Positions 16,352 through 26,474 of a stretch of 64,000 nucleotides of DNA are shown here, piece after piece (the first letter of the stretch is position 1; each line of letters opens with the position of its first letter). The position numbers and the translations under genes are program-made. Origin of the DNA: Lysobacterales bacterium (GTDB lineage: Bacteria > Pseudomonadota > Gammaproteobacteria > Xanthomonadales > Rhodanobacteraceae); the NCBI GenBank assembly GCA_017305135.1, contig JAFKNA010000015.1, forward strand, positions 1 to 64,000, read 5' to 3'. The notes beneath the pieces are model-generated. The model was not told the origin of the DNA and searched no databases. It worked only from the letters and a program-made list of their open reading frames with translations.

Positions 16352-16726
16352 ATGAAGAAGCCCGCCATCGACCACGGCAAGCTCGACCGCATCGTCGCCG
16401 CGGCACGGCGGGCGGCGGAGGAGCGCGGCCACGGCTATCGCGAGCAGGCGCTCGGGATGTACCCGTGGATCTGCGGCCGCTGCGGGCGCGAGTTCACGCG
16501 GGCGAACCTCTCCGAGCTCACCGTCCATCACCGCAACCACGACCACGATTTCAATCCGCCGGACGGCAGCAACTGGGAACTGCTGTGCCTCTACTGCCAC
16601 GACAACGAGCACCAGCGCCAGCTCGAGCATGCGCTGGGACACGCCGCCGGCGCCGCGGACGAGCCGGCCGAGGCGGCGACGCACAACCCGTTCGCGAGCC
16701 TGCGCGACCTGATGAAGCCGCGATGA
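16352..16726 (+). CDS. yajD: YajD-like HNH nuclease family protein
   Basis: The 124-residue protein carries a compact HNH motif: CGRCGREF zinc pair, LTVHHRNHDHDFNPPDGSN, and WELLCLYCHDNEH with the second CxxC. This arrangement is the YajD family, with conserved regions filling nearly all of the protein. HNH proteins cut nucleic acid using one metal ion; the biological role of YajD is not established. It is followed 28 bases later by rsuA and may be cotranscribed. The start is the only ATG that keeps the full family N terminus. Confidence 0.85.
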   Translation: MKKPAIDHGKLDRIVAAARRAAEERGHGYREQALGMYPWICGRCGREFTRANLSELTVHHRNHDHDFNPPDGSNWELLCLYCHDNEHQRQLEHALGHAAGAADEPAEAATHNPFASLRDLMKPR

Positions 16727-16754
16727 GCCGTGCCGTGGCGCCGGTCCGGGCCGC

Positions 16755-17456
16755 ATGAAGCTCGCCCGCCATATCGCCAACCTCGGCTACGGCACGCGCC
16801 GCGAGGTGCTGGCGATGTTCGCCGATGCGCGCATTACCGATGTCGCGGGGGCGCGACTTTATGCCGACGATGTCGCGCCGCACGCGTCGATCCGCATCGA
16901 CGGCGAAGCGCTCGATGCCCCGCCCGGCTTCGTCGCCATGCTGCACAAGCCGGTCGGCCATACCTGTTCGCTGCGCGACGCCGGGCGCCTCGTCCACGAC
17001 CTCCTGCCGCCGCGTTGGCGCCGGCGCAAGCCGCTGGTGTCGATGGTCGGGCGCCTGGACCGCGATACCTCGGGCCTGCTGCTGCTCACCGACGACGGCC
17101 AGCTGCTGCACCGGATCATCTCGCCGCGCGCCGGCGTCGCAAAGACCTACCAAGTGCAGCTCGCCCGCGACCTGCGCGGCGACGAGGCGCCCCTGTTCGC
17201 CAGCGGCAGGCTGATGCTGGAATCGGAAACGACGCCGCTGGCGCCGGCAGACCTGGAAGTCCTCGCCCCCCGCGAGGCGCGGCTGACCATCCGCGAAGGC
17301 CGCTACCACCAGGTGCGGCGCATGTTCGCCGCCACCGGCAACCACGTCGAGGCCCTGCACCGGAGCGCCGTCGGGCGGCTGACGCTCGGCGAGCTCGCCC
17401 CGGGCGCGTGGCGCCTGCTCGACGCGGACGAGATCGCGCGCATCTTCGACGGCTGA
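16755..17456 (+). CDS. rsuA: 16S rRNA pseudouridine synthase RsuA
   Basis: The 233-residue protein starts with an S4 RNA-binding domain (MKLARHIANLGYGTRREVLA, ending near 60) followed by a pseudouridine synthase domain. The catalytic aspartate is in VGRLDRDTSGLLLLTDDG, and AKTYQVQL and EGRYHQVRRMFAATGN are the other family motifs. RsuA converts U516 of 16S rRNA to pseudouridine during small-subunit assembly. RluE/RluF-type relatives are possible, but the length and the KTY and QVRRM motifs favour RsuA. Confidence 0.85.
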   Translation: MKLARHIANLGYGTRREVLAMFADARITDVAGARLYADDVAPHASIRIDGEALDAPPGFVAMLHKPVGHTCSLRDAGRLVHDLLPPRWRRRKPLVSMVGRLDRDTSGLLLLTDDGQLLHRIISPRAGVAKTYQVQLARDLRGDEAPLFASGRLMLESETTPLAPADLEVLAPREARLTIREGRYHQVRRMFAATGNHVEALHRSAVGRLTLGELAPGAWRLLDADEIARIFDG

Positions 17457-17588
17457 GCACCACGCCGGGCCACTGGATTTGCATGTCCGAGGGCCCGGTC
17501 GCCTGCACGCAGGTTCCTGCAGGATCGCGCGCCCGGTTGCGCGCGTAGCGCCACGCAGCCGTGCCGTGGTCGCTACACTGGGCGTCCC

Positions 17589-18182
17589 ATGGAATCCGCA
17601 ATGCCGCGTCCGCTGTTCCTCGCCTCCCGCTCGCCGCGTCGTGCCGAGCTGCTGCGTCAGCTCGGGCTGCGCTTCGAGGTGCTCGACGTCGACATCGAGG
17701 AGATACGCGGCGTGGACGAATCCGCATCCGGCTACGTCGACCGCGTGGCGCGCGAGAAGGCCGGCGCCGGCCTGCTGCAGGTGGCGGCGGTGCCGGGCGC
17801 GGTGGTGATCGGCGCCGACACCGAGGTGATGCTGGCGGACGAGGTGCTCGGCAAGCCCGCCGACGCCGAGGCGGCGGGCGCGATGCTGCGCCGCCTGTCA
17901 GGGCGCGCGCACCGGGTGCTGACCGTGGCGTGGTGCGTGGATGCCGCCCGCGAGGAGTCCGCCGCGTCCGAATCCACGGTCGAGTTCGGCGGCCTCGACG
18001 CGCCGATGATCGACGCCTACGTGGCGAGCGGCGAGCCCTTCGGCAAGGCCGGCGCCTACGCCATCCAGGGCCGCGCCGCCGCCTTCATCCGCCGCCTGGA
18101 CGGCAGCTACTCGGGCGTGATGGGCTTGCCGCTGTTCGAGACCGCCGGGCTGCTGCGCCGCTTCGGCGTGATCGCCGCCTGA
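17589..18182 (+). CDS. maf: Maf-family nucleoside triphosphate pyrophosphatase
   Basis: The 197-residue product opens with the Maf motif (LFLASRSPRRAELLRQLG), contains VIGADTEVMLADEVLGKP with the catalytic Asp, and ends YAIQGRAAAFIRRLDGSYSG and VMGLPLFET. These hydrolyse non-canonical or dTTP/UTP nucleotides to monophosphates. The position directly before the RNase G gene is the usual YhdE-type context. A second in-frame ATG four codons in (17601) precedes PRPLFLASRSP and could be the true start. Confidence 0.9.
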   Translation: MESAMPRPLFLASRSPRRAELLRQLGLRFEVLDVDIEEIRGVDESASGYVDRVAREKAGAGLLQVAAVPGAVVIGADTEVMLADEVLGKPADAEAAGAMLRRLSGRAHRVLTVAWCVDAAREESAASESTVEFGGLDAPMIDAYVASGEPFGKAGAYAIQGRAAAFIRRLDGSYSGVMGLPLFETAGLLRRFGVIAA

Positions 18183-18208
18183 CGGTCGCCGCGGCTTGTT
18201 CGCGCCGG

Positions 18209-18238
18209 TCGACAAGGCTTGCGTCGGCCCGTTATAAG
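18209..18238 (+). promoter_or_regulatory. Sigma-70 promoter candidate for rng
   Basis: TCGACA (18209-18214), an 18-base spacer and TATAAG (18233-18238) differ from consensus by one base each. The predicted start lies about 25 bases ahead of the rng ATG. Confidence 0.55.
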
Positions 18239-18267
18239 TGCGCCATCCCCTGCCGCGTGCCCGCACC

Positions 18268-19848
18268 ATGTCCGAAGAGATCCTGATCAACGTGACCCCG
18301 CGCGAAACGCGCGTGGCGCTGGTCGAAAACGGCATGCTGCAGGAGGTGCACGTCGAGCGCGCCAGCCGGCGCGGCTACGTCGGCAACATCTACAAGGGCA
18401 AGGTCAGCCGGGTGATGCCGGGCATGCAGGCCGCCTTCGTGGAGATCGGCCTGGATCGGGCCGCCTTCCTGCACGCCTCCGACATCGTGCGGCCCAACGC
18501 GCCGCTGCCTGACGACGGCGGCGAGGCGCTGCCGGCGGTGCCGCTGCCCACGCCGCCGATCAACGAACTGGTGCGTGACGGCCAGGAGATCATCGTGCAG
18601 GTGGTCAAGGACCCGATCGGCACCAAGGGCGCGCGCCTGACCACGCACCTGTCGATCCCCTCACGCTACCTCGTGCTGCTGCCCTACAGCCGGGTGCTCG
18701 GCGTCTCGGTGCGGATCGAGGACGAGGACGAGCGCCAGCGCCTCAAGGACATCCTCGCCGGCCTGGTCGCGCCGGCGCTGCCGAGGGCCGCACCGGCCGT
18801 CGCCGGCGATGCGGGCGACGAGGCGGAGGAGGACACGGACGCCGCCGCGCGCGCCGCGGGCGGGCCGCCGCGCTACGGTTACATCGTGCGCACCAATGCC
18901 GAGGGGCAGGCGCGCGACGCGCTGGCCGAGGACGTGGCCTACCTCGGGCGGCTCTGGAGCGCCGTGTGCGAGAACATCGGCCGCGGCCGCGTGGGCGAGC
19001 GCATCTACGAGGATCTCAGCCTGCCGCTGCGCGCGCTCCGCGACCTGATGCGGCCCTCGGTCGAAACCGTGCGCATCGACTCGCGCGAGACGCTGGAGCG
19101 GGCGCTCGCCTTCGTGCAGCGCTTCATGCCCGAGCTCGCCAACCGGGTCGAGCACTACTCGGGCGAGCGGCCGATCTTCGACCTCTACGGCGTCGAGGAC
19201 GAGATCCAGAAGGCGCTGCGCAAGGAGGTGCCGCTGAAGTCGGGTGGGCACCTCGTCATCGACCAGACCGAGGCGATGACCACCATCGACGTCAACACCG
19301 GCGCCTTCCTCGGTTCGCGCAATCTCGAGGAGACGGTGTTCCGCACCAACCTCGAGGCCGCCCAGGCGGCGGCGCGGCAGCTGCGCCTGCGCAACCTCGG
19401 CGGTATCGTCATCGTCGATTTCATCGACATGGCCGACGAGGAACACCGCCGCCAGGTGCTGCGCCAGCTCAACAAGTCGATGGCGCGCGACCACGCCAAG
19501 GCCACCGTGTACGACATGTCGCCGCTCGGCCTGGTCGAGATGACGCGCAAGCGCACCACCGAAAGCCTGGCGCGCCAGCTCTGCGAGCCGTGCCCGACCT
19601 GTTCGGGGCGCGGCATCATGAAGACGGCGGAAACGGTTACCTACGAGATCTTCCGCGAGATCACCCGCGCTGTGCGCCAGTTCGAGGCCAAGCAGCTGCT
19701 GGTGCTGGCCGCGCCCAAGGTGGTCAACCGCATCCTGGAAGAGGATTCGGCGGCTGTCGCCGAGCTGGAGGAATTCATCGGCAAGACGATCCGCTTCCAA
19801 CCCGAGGAGCACTACTCGCAGGAGCAATACGATGTCGTGCTGCTGTAG
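18268..19848 (+). CDS. rng: Ribonuclease G
   Basis: The 526-residue protein begins MSEEILINVTPRETRVALVE, has an S1-type RNA-binding domain (about 38-130: GYVGNIYKGKVSRVMPGMQA), and the RNase E/G catalytic core. The metal-binding aspartates are in MTTIDVNTGAFLG and IVIVDFIDM. The zinc-link CEPCPTCSGRG joins subunits. The long C-terminal scaffold of RNase E is missing, as expected for RNase G. The enzyme matures the 5' end of 16S rRNA and takes part in mRNA decay. A short acidic insertion (EAEEDTDAAARAAGG) interrupts the sequence near residue 195. It is followed by yhdP. Confidence 0.93.
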   Translation: MSEEILINVTPRETRVALVENGMLQEVHVERASRRGYVGNIYKGKVSRVMPGMQAAFVEIGLDRAAFLHASDIVRPNAPLPDDGGEALPAVPLPTPPINELVRDGQEIIVQVVKDPIGTKGARLTTHLSIPSRYLVLLPYSRVLGVSVRIEDEDERQRLKDILAGLVAPALPRAAPAVAGDAGDEAEEDTDAAARAAGGPPRYGYIVRTNAEGQARDALAEDVAYLGRLWSAVCENIGRGRVGERIYEDLSLPLRALRDLMRPSVETVRIDSRETLERALAFVQRFMPELANRVEHYSGERPIFDLYGVEDEIQKALRKEVPLKSGGHLVIDQTEAMTTIDVNTGAFLGSRNLEETVFRTNLEAAQAAARQLRLRNLGGIVIVDFIDMADEEHRRQVLRQLNKSMARDHAKATVYDMSPLGLVEMTRKRTTESLARQLCEPCPTCSGRGIMKTAETVTYEIFREITRAVRQFEAKQLLVLAAPKVVNRILEEDSAAVAELEEFIGKTIRFQPEEHYSQEQYDVVLL

Positions 19849-19911
19849 CCGGCCGGGTCCCGCCCGCCGCCGGCACGTCCGCGGAGCGGCACCGCATCGC
19901 GCGTGGCCGGG

Positions 19912-22900
19912 ATGAACCCGCGCTGGCAGCGCGGCCTGCGCCGCCTGCGCCTGGCCGTGCTCGGCGTGCTGGCGGGCGGGATCATCCTGCTCGGCTTCCT
20001 GGCCGGCCTGACCCAACTCGCGATGCCCTGGCTCAGCCGCCATCCGCAGCACGTCGAGCACTGGCTCGGCGAGCGCCTCGGCCGCGAGGTCAGCATCGGG
20101 CGCCTCGATGGCCACTGGGTCGGCGGCGGCCCGCTGCTGCAGCTCGAGGATGTCCGCATCGGCGGGCCGGATGGCGAGGCGGGCCTGCGGGTGCGCCAGG
20201 CGCAACTCGCCTTCGACCTCAGCGGGCCATTCCGTCGCCATGGCGCCTTCAGCCGATTCCGCATCAGCGGGCTCGATCTGCGCCTGCTGCATGGTGCGGA
20301 GGGCTGGACCCTGCAGGGCCTCGCCCTCGGCGGGGAACCCGGCACGTTTTCGATGGGCGCGCTCGGTGCGCTGGAGCTGACCGATGTCGACCTCGCCATC
20401 GAGGATCCCGCCGCGGCGCTCGATGTGGCCCTCGGCGTGCCGGTGCTGCGCGTCGTCAACCGCGGCGAACGGCTCGCGATCGGCGCCCGCGTGCGCCTGG
20501 CCGAGCCGGGGTCGCCCCTGGTCGACGTCGCCGCCGAACTCGATCCCGAATCCCGCTCGGGCCTGCTGTATGCCGGCGCGCGCCGACTCGACCTTGCCCG
20601 CCTCGGCAGCATCCCGGCGCCTGCGGGCCTGCGGCCGCTGCAAGGGCAGGGCTCGGTCGAGCTCTGGGCGCACCTGCGCGAGGCCCGCATCACCGACGTG
20701 CGCGCGCGGGTGGATCTGGGCGCCGCCACCATCCGCGCGGCTGCGCCCGCGACGGCCGAGGCGCACTTCGAGCGCCTCGCCTTTGCCGCGCGCTGGCAGC
20801 ATCGCGGCGATGGCTGGGCGCTCGACGTCGCCGACCTCGTTGCCGGCAGCGCCGATGCCGCGCCGGCCCGGCTGGCCATCGCCCGCACCGGGGTGGGCGC
20901 CACGCCAGCGTGGCGGGCGGGTGCGCGCGCGTTGCCGCTGCAGGCCGCCGCCGGCCTGGCCGCGCTGCCGGAACGGCTGCCGCCGGCCCTGCGCCAATGG
21001 CTGGCCGCAGCGCAGCCGCACGGCGTGGTCGAGACCGGCAGCTTCTGGTGGCGCGGAGCGGAGGACTACGCCGTCGTCGGCACGCTGCGCGGCCTGCGTC
21101 TGGCTCCGGTCGGAGCGATCCCGGGCATCGCCGACCTCGATCTCGATGTCCGCGGCGACGCCGGGGCGCTGCTGCTCCACCTGCCGGCGCAGGCGACGCG
21201 CGTGGATTACCCGCACGTGTTCCGCACGCCGCTCCGCTTCAGCCGGTTCGGTGGCGACGTGGCGGCCTGGCGCGAGGATGGCGCCTGGCGGCTCGCCAGC
21301 GACCGCCTCGCCTTCGAGGGCGAGGGCTACGGCGGCGAGCTCCGCGGCGGCGCCACGTTCGCTGCGGGCGAGCTGCCCTTCCTCGAGCTTTACGCCGCCG
21401 TCGATCATGCGGACGTCACCGCCGCGCGGCTGTTCTGGCCGGTCAACGTGATGCCGACGGCGGCGGTCGCCTGGCTCGACCGCGGCCTTGCGGGCGGCCG
21501 CGTCACCGGCGGCCGAGGAGCGTTCCGCGGCCATCTCGCCGACTGGCCGTTCGAGAACCTCGGCGGGCGCATGATCGCGCGCGCCGAGGTCGAGGGCGCG
21601 CGGCTCGACTTCGATCCGGACTGGCCGGCGGCCGAGGACATCGAGGCGGTCGCGCTGTTCGTCAACGAAAGCATGCATATCGAGGCGAGTGCGGCGACCA
21701 CGCGCGGCATCGCCGTGGGCGAGGCCTCGGCGGTGATCGAGAACCTCGGCGAGCCGGTGCTGGAACTGGCTGCCGCCGCGCAGGGCGGCGGCACGCGCCT
21801 GATCGATTACCTCCGTGCGACGCCGATCGGCGCGCGCTACCAGGAGCACCTCAAGGACGTGACGGTGCGCGGCGAGGGCAAGGTCGCGCTCGCCTTCAGC
21901 CTGCCGATCGACGACCCGGACGCGCTGGAACTCGAGGGTAGCGTCGAACTTGCCGGCGCCGAGCTCGGCCAGGCCGCCTACGGCCTCCAGTTCACGGACG
22001 CGCGGGGCAGCGTCCGCTTCAGCGAGGATGGCGTCACCGCCGATCCGCTCGACGTGCAGTTCCGCGATGCGCGAGCCAGGTTCACGCTGGCGATCGGTAG
22101 CACGGTGGCCGATTCGGCCAATGTCGTGGAAGCGTCGCTCAAGGGGCGCTTCCCGCCAGCGGCGGTGTTCGCCGACGTGCCGGCGGTGCTGCCGCTTCTC
22201 GTCGATGCCAGCGGCGAGTCGGACTGGACGGCGCGCGTCGCGGTGCCGGCCGGCGCCGGCGGCACGGCCATGCTGCGCCTGGACAGCACTCTGGCCGGGA
22301 CCGCGATCGCGCTGCCGGCGCCGCTGGACAAGCCCGCCGCGGCGAGCTGGCCGTTCCATCTCGACCTGCCGCTGCCGCCGCCCGGCAAGACCTTCCGCGC
22401 CACCCTGGCCGATATCGCCACCATCACCGGCCGCGTGCCCTCCCCCCTCGACGCGTTCGCCGCGCGCATCGATTTCGGCAACGCGCCGCGGGTCGCGCCG
22501 CTTCCCGCCGAGGGCGTCAGCATCGCCGGCCGCGTCGATGCGCTGGCCGCCAGCGCCTGGCTGGATCGGGCCGGCGGTGGGAATGGCGAAGGCGAGGGCG
22601 CCGGAATCCTGCGCCGCATCGAGCTCCAGGCCGGCGACTTCCGGCTCGCCAGCCGCCACTTCGCCGACATGCGTTTCAGCCTGGAGGAGCAGGTCGATGC
22701 GACCCGCCTGGCCTTCGACTCGGCCGCGCTGAAGGGCACGGTCGACCTGCCGCGTGCCAGGGGCGCTGCCGTCAGCGCGCACTTCGAGCGCTTCCACTGG
22801 CCCGAGCCGCCGGGCACGGACCAGGGCGGCAATGCGCTGCCCGACCTGGCGCCGGCGGCGCTGCCGCCGCTCGACATCCGCATCGACGACTTCCGCCTGG

Positions 22901-23703
22901 GCGAGGCCCGTTTCGGCTCGGCCACGCTGCAGACCCACCCGACAGCCGGCGGCATGCGCGTCGATACGCTGCGCTCGCACTCGCCGAATATCGACATGCA
23001 GGCCACTGGCGACTGGCTCGGCAGCGCCGGCGACAACCATTCGAGCTTCGCCGTCCGGCTGTCGGCACAGAACCTCGGCGACATGATGGCGGCGCTCGGC
23101 TTTCCGGGCCTGATCGATGGCGGCACCACGGAGGCGCGCATCGACGCGACCTGGCCGGGCGCGCCCTCGACCTTTGCCCTGGCGCGGCTCGACGGCACCC
23201 TGTCGATCCGCATCGGCGAGGGACGCATCCTCGATGTCGAGCCGGGTGCCGGCCGCATCCTGGGGCTGTTCTCGCTGGCCGAGATCCCGCGGCGCCTGGC
23301 GCTCGATTTCAGCGACCTATTCAAGTCGGGCTTCGCCTTCAATTCCATCGGCGGCACGTTCCGGCTCGCCGGCGGCAATGCCTATACGGACGACCTCCGC
23401 ATCAGGGGGCCGGCCGCTGACATCGCCATCAGCGGACGCACCGGGCTGCGCGCGCGCGATTACGACCAGCGCATGGATGTGGCGCCGCGCGCCGGCACCG
23501 CGCTGCCAGTGGTCGGCGCGCTCGCCGCCGGCCCGGTCGGCGCCGCGGCGGGACTGGTCGCGCAGGGCATCTTCAACAAGCCGCTGGCGCGCGCGGTGGA
23601 ACGCCACTACCGGGTGACCGGAAGCTGGGACAAGCCCGAGGTGGTGCTGGAGCGCAGCGGCAGCGAGGCACCGCCGCGGCGCAGGGATCCGGGCAAGGGT
23701 TGA
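19912..23703 (+). CDS. yhdP: YhdP-family AsmA-like envelope protein
   Basis: The 1263-residue protein has one N-terminal membrane helix ([20 protein letters not shown]) and a very long, beta-rich periplasmic part with AsmA/DUF3971 character, ending in an AsmA-like C-terminal block ([40 protein letters not shown]). YhdP and its relatives TamB and YdbH are thought to bridge inner and outer membranes for phospholipid movement. The rng-yhdP-tldD order is conserved in related bacteria. I chose ATG 19912; a GTG at 19903 would add three residues. Confidence 0.88.
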   Translation: MNPRWQRGLRRLRLAVLGVLAGGIILLGFLAGLTQLAMPWLSRHPQHVEHWLGERLGREVSIGRLDGHWVGGGPLLQLEDVRIGGPDGEAGLRVRQAQLAFDLSGPFRRHGAFSRFRISGLDLRLLHGAEGWTLQGLALGGEPGTFSMGALGALELTDVDLAIEDPAAALDVALGVPVLRVVNRGERLAIGARVRLAEPGSPLVDVAAELDPESRSGLLYAGARRLDLARLGSIPAPAGLRPLQGQGSVELWAHLREARITDVRARVDLGAATIRAAAPATAEAHFERLAFAARWQHRGDGWALDVADLVAGSADAAPARLAIARTGVGATPAWRAGARALPLQAAAGLAALPERLPPALRQWLAAAQPHGVVETGSFWWRGAEDYAVVGTLRGLRLAPVGAIPGIADLDLDVRGDAGALLLHLPAQATRVDYPHVFRTPLRFSRFGGDVAAWREDGAWRLASDRLAFEGEGYGGELRGGATFAAGELPFLELYAAVDHADVTAARLFWPVNVMPTAAVAWLDRGLAGGRVTGGRGAFRGHLADWPFENLGGRMIARAEVEGARLDFDPDWPAAEDIEAVALFVNESMHIEASAATTRGIAVGEASAVIENLGEPVLELAAAAQGGGTRLIDYLRATPIGARYQEHLKDVTVRGEGKVALAFSLPIDDPDALELEGSVELAGAELGQAAYGLQFTDARGSVRFSEDGVTADPLDVQFRDARARFTLAIGSTVADSANVVEASLKGRFPPAAVFADVPAVLPLLVDASGESDWTARVAVPAGAGGTAMLRLDSTLAGTAIALPAPLDKPAAASWPFHLDLPLPPPGKTFRATLADIATITGRVPSPLDAFAARIDFGNAPRVAPLPAEGVSIAGRVDALAASAWLDRAGGGNGEGEGAGILRRIELQAGDFRLASRHFADMRFSLEEQVDATRLAFDSAALKGTVDLPRARGAAVSAHFERFHWPEPPGTDQGGNALPDLAPAALPPLDIRIDDFRLGEARFGSATLQTHPTAGGMRVDTLRSHSPNIDMQATGDWLGSAGDNHSSFAVRLSAQNLGDMMAALGFPGLIDGGTTEARIDATWPGAPSTFALARLDGTLSIRIGEGRILDVEPGAGRILGLFSLAEIPRRLALDFSDLFKSGFAFNSIGGTFRLAGGNAYTDDLRIRGPAADIAISGRTGLRARDYDQRMDVAPRAGTALPVVGALAAGPVGAAAGLVAQGIFNKPLARAVERHYRVTGSWDKPEVVLERSGSEAPPRRRDPGKG

Positions 23704-23731
23704 TAGCCCCTGGGACGGGCGTACAGCTCCC

Positions 23732-23866
23732 GGGAACGGCCGGGCCCCAGTTCGCCCATCGGCAACCGTGTGCTTCTGCCGGGAACGGCCGGATCCAGTT
23801 CGCCCATCGGCGACGTGCGCTTCTGCCGGGAACGGCCGAGCCCCAGCTCGGCCAAGCGGCGGCAAG
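23732..23866. repeat. Tandem repeat of about 48 bp, two and a half units
   Basis: Units begin GGGAACGGCCG at 23732, 23781 and 23828. They share CCAGTTCGCCCATCGGC and GCTTCTGCC. The lengths are 49 and 47 bases, and the third unit is partial and diverges into CCAGCTCGGCC. It lies in the 535-base gap between yhdP and tldD. No gene is evident; the spacing is not that of a CRISPR array because the whole unit is conserved. Confidence 0.7.
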
Positions 23867-23961
23867 ACGCGAAGCGCGGCGGAGCTGGGGCTCCGCTACT
23901 CCCAGGAGGCGATGACCCGCCGGGGTCGCCTGCGCGCAGGCTCCTACGCAGGCACGCGTGT

Positions 23962-24037
23962 TGTAGGAGCGACCGTGGTCGCGACCTCGAGCCTCGCCGG
24001 ATCGCAACGCCGGTCGCCTGCATGCAGGCTCGTGCAG
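23962..24037. repeat. REP pair between yhdP and tldD
   Basis: TGTAGGAGCG-ACCGTGGT-CGCGACC at 23962-23986 is identical in form to copies near 40,830, 50,850 and 50,950. A second, inverted element with a CCTGCATGCAGG centre lies at 24012-24037. The rest of the gap up to 24238 is GC-rich with no clear signal. Confidence 0.75.
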
Positions 24038-24238
24038 GCCGCTCCTTTGCAAGGATTGCGCTTGGGCGGCTTGGGCGCGCGCTGGTTCGGGATCGCGGGC
24101 GTCCCGCCCGCATGGGGCCGGAGGCCCGCGATCCGCCTGCGAGGTTTGCGCCCACGCGGCTTGTGCTGCAGGATGCGCGCCCCTAGATCAGGGGCCTGCG
24201 CCGCCCGGCGGCGCGCCCCGTTTCCTTTCGGTATCCCG

Positions 24239-25678
24239 ATGTCCGACCTGATCTCAAACGCCGAGCAGCGCCTGCTGCGCCCCGGCGGCCTCGCCGCCGG
24301 CGACCTCGACGGCATCTTCGCCCGCCTGATGGGCCCCGCCATCGACGCCGCCGACCTCTATTTCCAGCATTCGCGCAGCGAGTCCTGGGTGCTGGAGGAC
24401 GGCATCGTCAAGGATGGCAACCACGCCATCGAGCAGGGCGTGGGCGTGCGCGCGCTGTCGGGCGAGAAGGCCGGCTTCGCCTATTCGGACGAGATCGTGC
24501 TGCCGGCGCTGCTGGAAGCCGCCGGTTCCGCACGCGCCATCGCCCGTGCCGGCGCCAACGGCGTCGGCCGGCCGCTCGCCATCGCCACCTCGAAGGCGCT
24601 CTATCCCGCGCTCGATCCCATCGATTCACTCTCCACCGAGGACAAGCTGGCGGCGCTGCGCGAGGTCGATGCCGCCTGCCGCGCCATCGATCCGCGCGTC
24701 AAGCAGGTGATCGTCAGCCTCGCCGCGACGGTGGACACCGTGCTGATCGCGCATTCGGACGGCACCCTCGCCGCCGACGTGCGCCCGCTGGTGCGCATGA
24801 ACGTGCAGGTGATCGCCGAGGCCAACGGCCGCCGCGAGAGCGGCAGCGCCGGCGGCGGCGGGCGCTACGGCTTCCCCGAACTCCTCGCCAACGGCCGCGC
24901 GCAGGAATTCGCACGCGAGGCGGTGCGGGTGGCGCTGGTCAACCTGGACTCCGTGCCGGCGCCGGCCGGGGTGATGCCGGTGGTGCTGGGGCCGGGCTGG
25001 CCGGGCGTGCTGCTGCACGAGGCCATCGGCCACGGCTTCGAGGGCGACTTCAACCGCAAGAGCACCTCGGCCTTCGCCGGCATGCTGGGCGAGAAGGTCG
25101 CCGCCGAGGGCGTCACCGTGGTCGACGACGGCACGCTCGCCGGGCGTCGCGGTTCGCTCTCGGTCGACGACGAGGGCACGCCGAGCCACTGCACGGTGCT
25201 GGTCGAGAACGGCGTCATGAAGGGCTACATGCAGGACAAGCTCAATGCGCGCCTGATGGGAATGGCGCCGACCGGCAACGGCCGCCGCGAGTCCTTCGCG
25301 CACCTGCCGATGCCGCGCATGACCAACACCTACATGCTGCCCGGCGAGCGCGACCCGGGCGAGATCATCGCCTCGGTGCCGCGCGGCCTCTACGCGGTCA
25401 ACTTCGGCGGCGGCCAGGTCGACATCACCAACGGCAAGTTCACCTTCTCGGCCAGCGAGGCCTACCTGATCGAGGACGGGAAGATCACCCGCCCCGTGAA
25501 AGGCGCCACCCTGATCGGCTCCGGCGCCGAAGTGCTGAAGCGCGTCTCCATGATCGGCAACGACCTCAAGCTCGACGAAGGCGTCGGCGTGTGCGGCAAG
25601 GACGGCCAGAGCGTCCCCGTCGGCGTCGGCCAGCCGACACTGCGCATCGACTCGATGACGGTGGGAGGGACGGGGTGA
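24239..25678 (+). CDS. tldD: Metalloprotease TldD
   Basis: The 479-residue protein carries the TldD zinc motif [17 protein letters not shown] with HExxxH, and downstream conserved blocks [40 protein letters not shown] and [13 protein letters not shown]. TldD forms a heterodimer with PmbA (TldE) that cleaves unfolded or leader peptides; in E. coli it matures microcin B17 and degrades CcdA. The partner pmbA is 800 bases downstream across the divergently oriented darP gene. Confidence 0.93.
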   Translation: MSDLISNAEQRLLRPGGLAAGDLDGIFARLMGPAIDAADLYFQHSRSESWVLEDGIVKDGNHAIEQGVGVRALSGEKAGFAYSDEIVLPALLEAAGSARAIARAGANGVGRPLAIATSKALYPALDPIDSLSTEDKLAALREVDAACRAIDPRVKQVIVSLAATVDTVLIAHSDGTLAADVRPLVRMNVQVIAEANGRRESGSAGGGGRYGFPELLANGRAQEFAREAVRVALVNLDSVPAPAGVMPVVLGPGWPGVLLHEAIGHGFEGDFNRKSTSAFAGMLGEKVAAEGVTVVDDGTLAGRRGSLSVDDEGTPSHCTVLVENGVMKGYMQDKLNARLMGMAPTGNGRRESFAHLPMPRMTNTYMLPGERDPGEIIASVPRGLYAVNFGGGQVDITNGKFTFSASEAYLIEDGKITRPVKGATLIGSGAEVLKRVSMIGNDLKLDEGVGVCGKDGQSVPVGVGQPTLRIDSMTVGGTG

Positions 25679-25683
25679 GGCCG

Positions 25684-25915
25684 TGATTGGTGATTGGTGA
25701 TTCGCAGAAGCAGCGCGGCTGCAGAGTCTCAGAGTCTCGGCGAGAGCTTGGCTATGCAGCGCCTTCAACCCCGGATCAAAGGCACTGGGTCTCGGCGTTC
25801 GCCGGGACGACGATTTCTGGTGGCTTCGCAGCCATCCACGACCCGAACGAGTCACTCTGTCTGGAAGGGTAGGGCCCGCTCTTCCGAATCACCAATCACG
25901 AATCCCGAATCACCG
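25684..25915. repeat. Inverted GATTGGTGATT / AATCACCAATC repeats
   Basis: The left side reads GATTGGTGATTGGTGATTCG (25684-25703) and the right side, about 190 bases on, GAATCACCAATCACGAATCC then GAATCAC (25887-25914). A related row of AATCCCC heptamers lies before dnaQ (45194-45238). Between the two arms no gene is seen. The right arm overlaps the end of darP. Confidence 0.55.
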
Positions 25916-26450
25916 CTGCCTGCGCTTCGCGCAGGCAGCGAAACAGCTCCCTCTGCGCATGCGGCGGCTTGCCGGCGCGGCGCTCGGCGAGGGCGTTGCG
26001 GATCAGCTGGCGCAGGTGCTGGCGGTCGGCGGCGGGGTGTTCGGCGATGAAGGCGGTCAGCGCCTCGTCGCCCTCGTCCAGCAGGCGTTCGCGCCAGGCT
26101 TCGAGCCGGTGCAGCGCCGCGGCGGAGCGGTGCGCCTCGGCCTTGTCCTGCGCCAACACGCGGCGGATGGGATCCAGTGAGTCCTCGTCGAGCTTGCGCA
26201 ACTGCTTGGCGAGGAACTGGCATTGGCGCTTGCGGGCGATGTGCGAAGGCGTGCCACGGGTGCGCCGGACCTCGTCGCGGAGGTCCTCGTCCAACGGCAC
26301 GCGCGCAAGCTCCGCTTCACTCAAATCCGCCAGCATCTCGGCGATGTGCAGCACGTCGAGCGCGTCGCGGCGGCGCTGGCTGCGGCTGGGGCGGAGCTCG
26401 CCCTCTTCGGCGCCGTCATCCGGCGCCTCCTCGTCAAACGAATCGTGCAT
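25896..26450 (-). CDS. darP: Ribosome-associated protein DarP (YjgA, DUF615)
   Basis: The 184-residue product is acidic at the N terminus (FDEEAPDDGAEEGE), then follows the DUF615 pattern: RPSRSQRRRDALDVLHIAEM, DEDLRDEVRRTRGTPSHIAR, KRQCQFLAKQLRKLDED, LEAWRERLLDEGDEALTAFI, RQHLRQLIRNALAERRAGKP. Structures of this family are all-helical and bind the pre-50S subunit during assembly. The divergent darP-pmbA arrangement, 24 bases apart, is typical. Its last codons run into the inverted AATCACC repeats, so the final residues may be repeat-derived. Confidence 0.9.
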   Translation of the reverse strand: MHDSFDEEAPDDGAEEGELRPSRSQRRRDALDVLHIAEMLADLSEAELARVPLDEDLRDEVRRTRGTPSHIARKRQCQFLAKQLRKLDEDSLDPIRRVLAQDKAEAHRSAAALHRLEAWRERLLDEGDEALTAFIAEHPAADRQHLRQLIRNALAERRAGKPPHAQRELFRCLREAQAAVIRDS

Positions 26451-26474
26451 CCGACCCTTCCTGGAAGACCTGAA

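Noticed and set aside
18661..23040. A 1459-codon open frame antisense to rng and yhdP
   Set aside because: It is the mirror of two recognised genes in GC-rich DNA, is rich in Arg/Ala/Gly/His, and has no family pattern.
23732..23866. Possible CRISPR array
   Set aside because: There are two and a half units, the whole unit is repeated without unique spacers, and no cas gene is present.
26223..26474. 84-codon upstream extension of pmbA
   Set aside because: It is antisense to darP and unlike PmbA; the GTG at 26475 fits the family.
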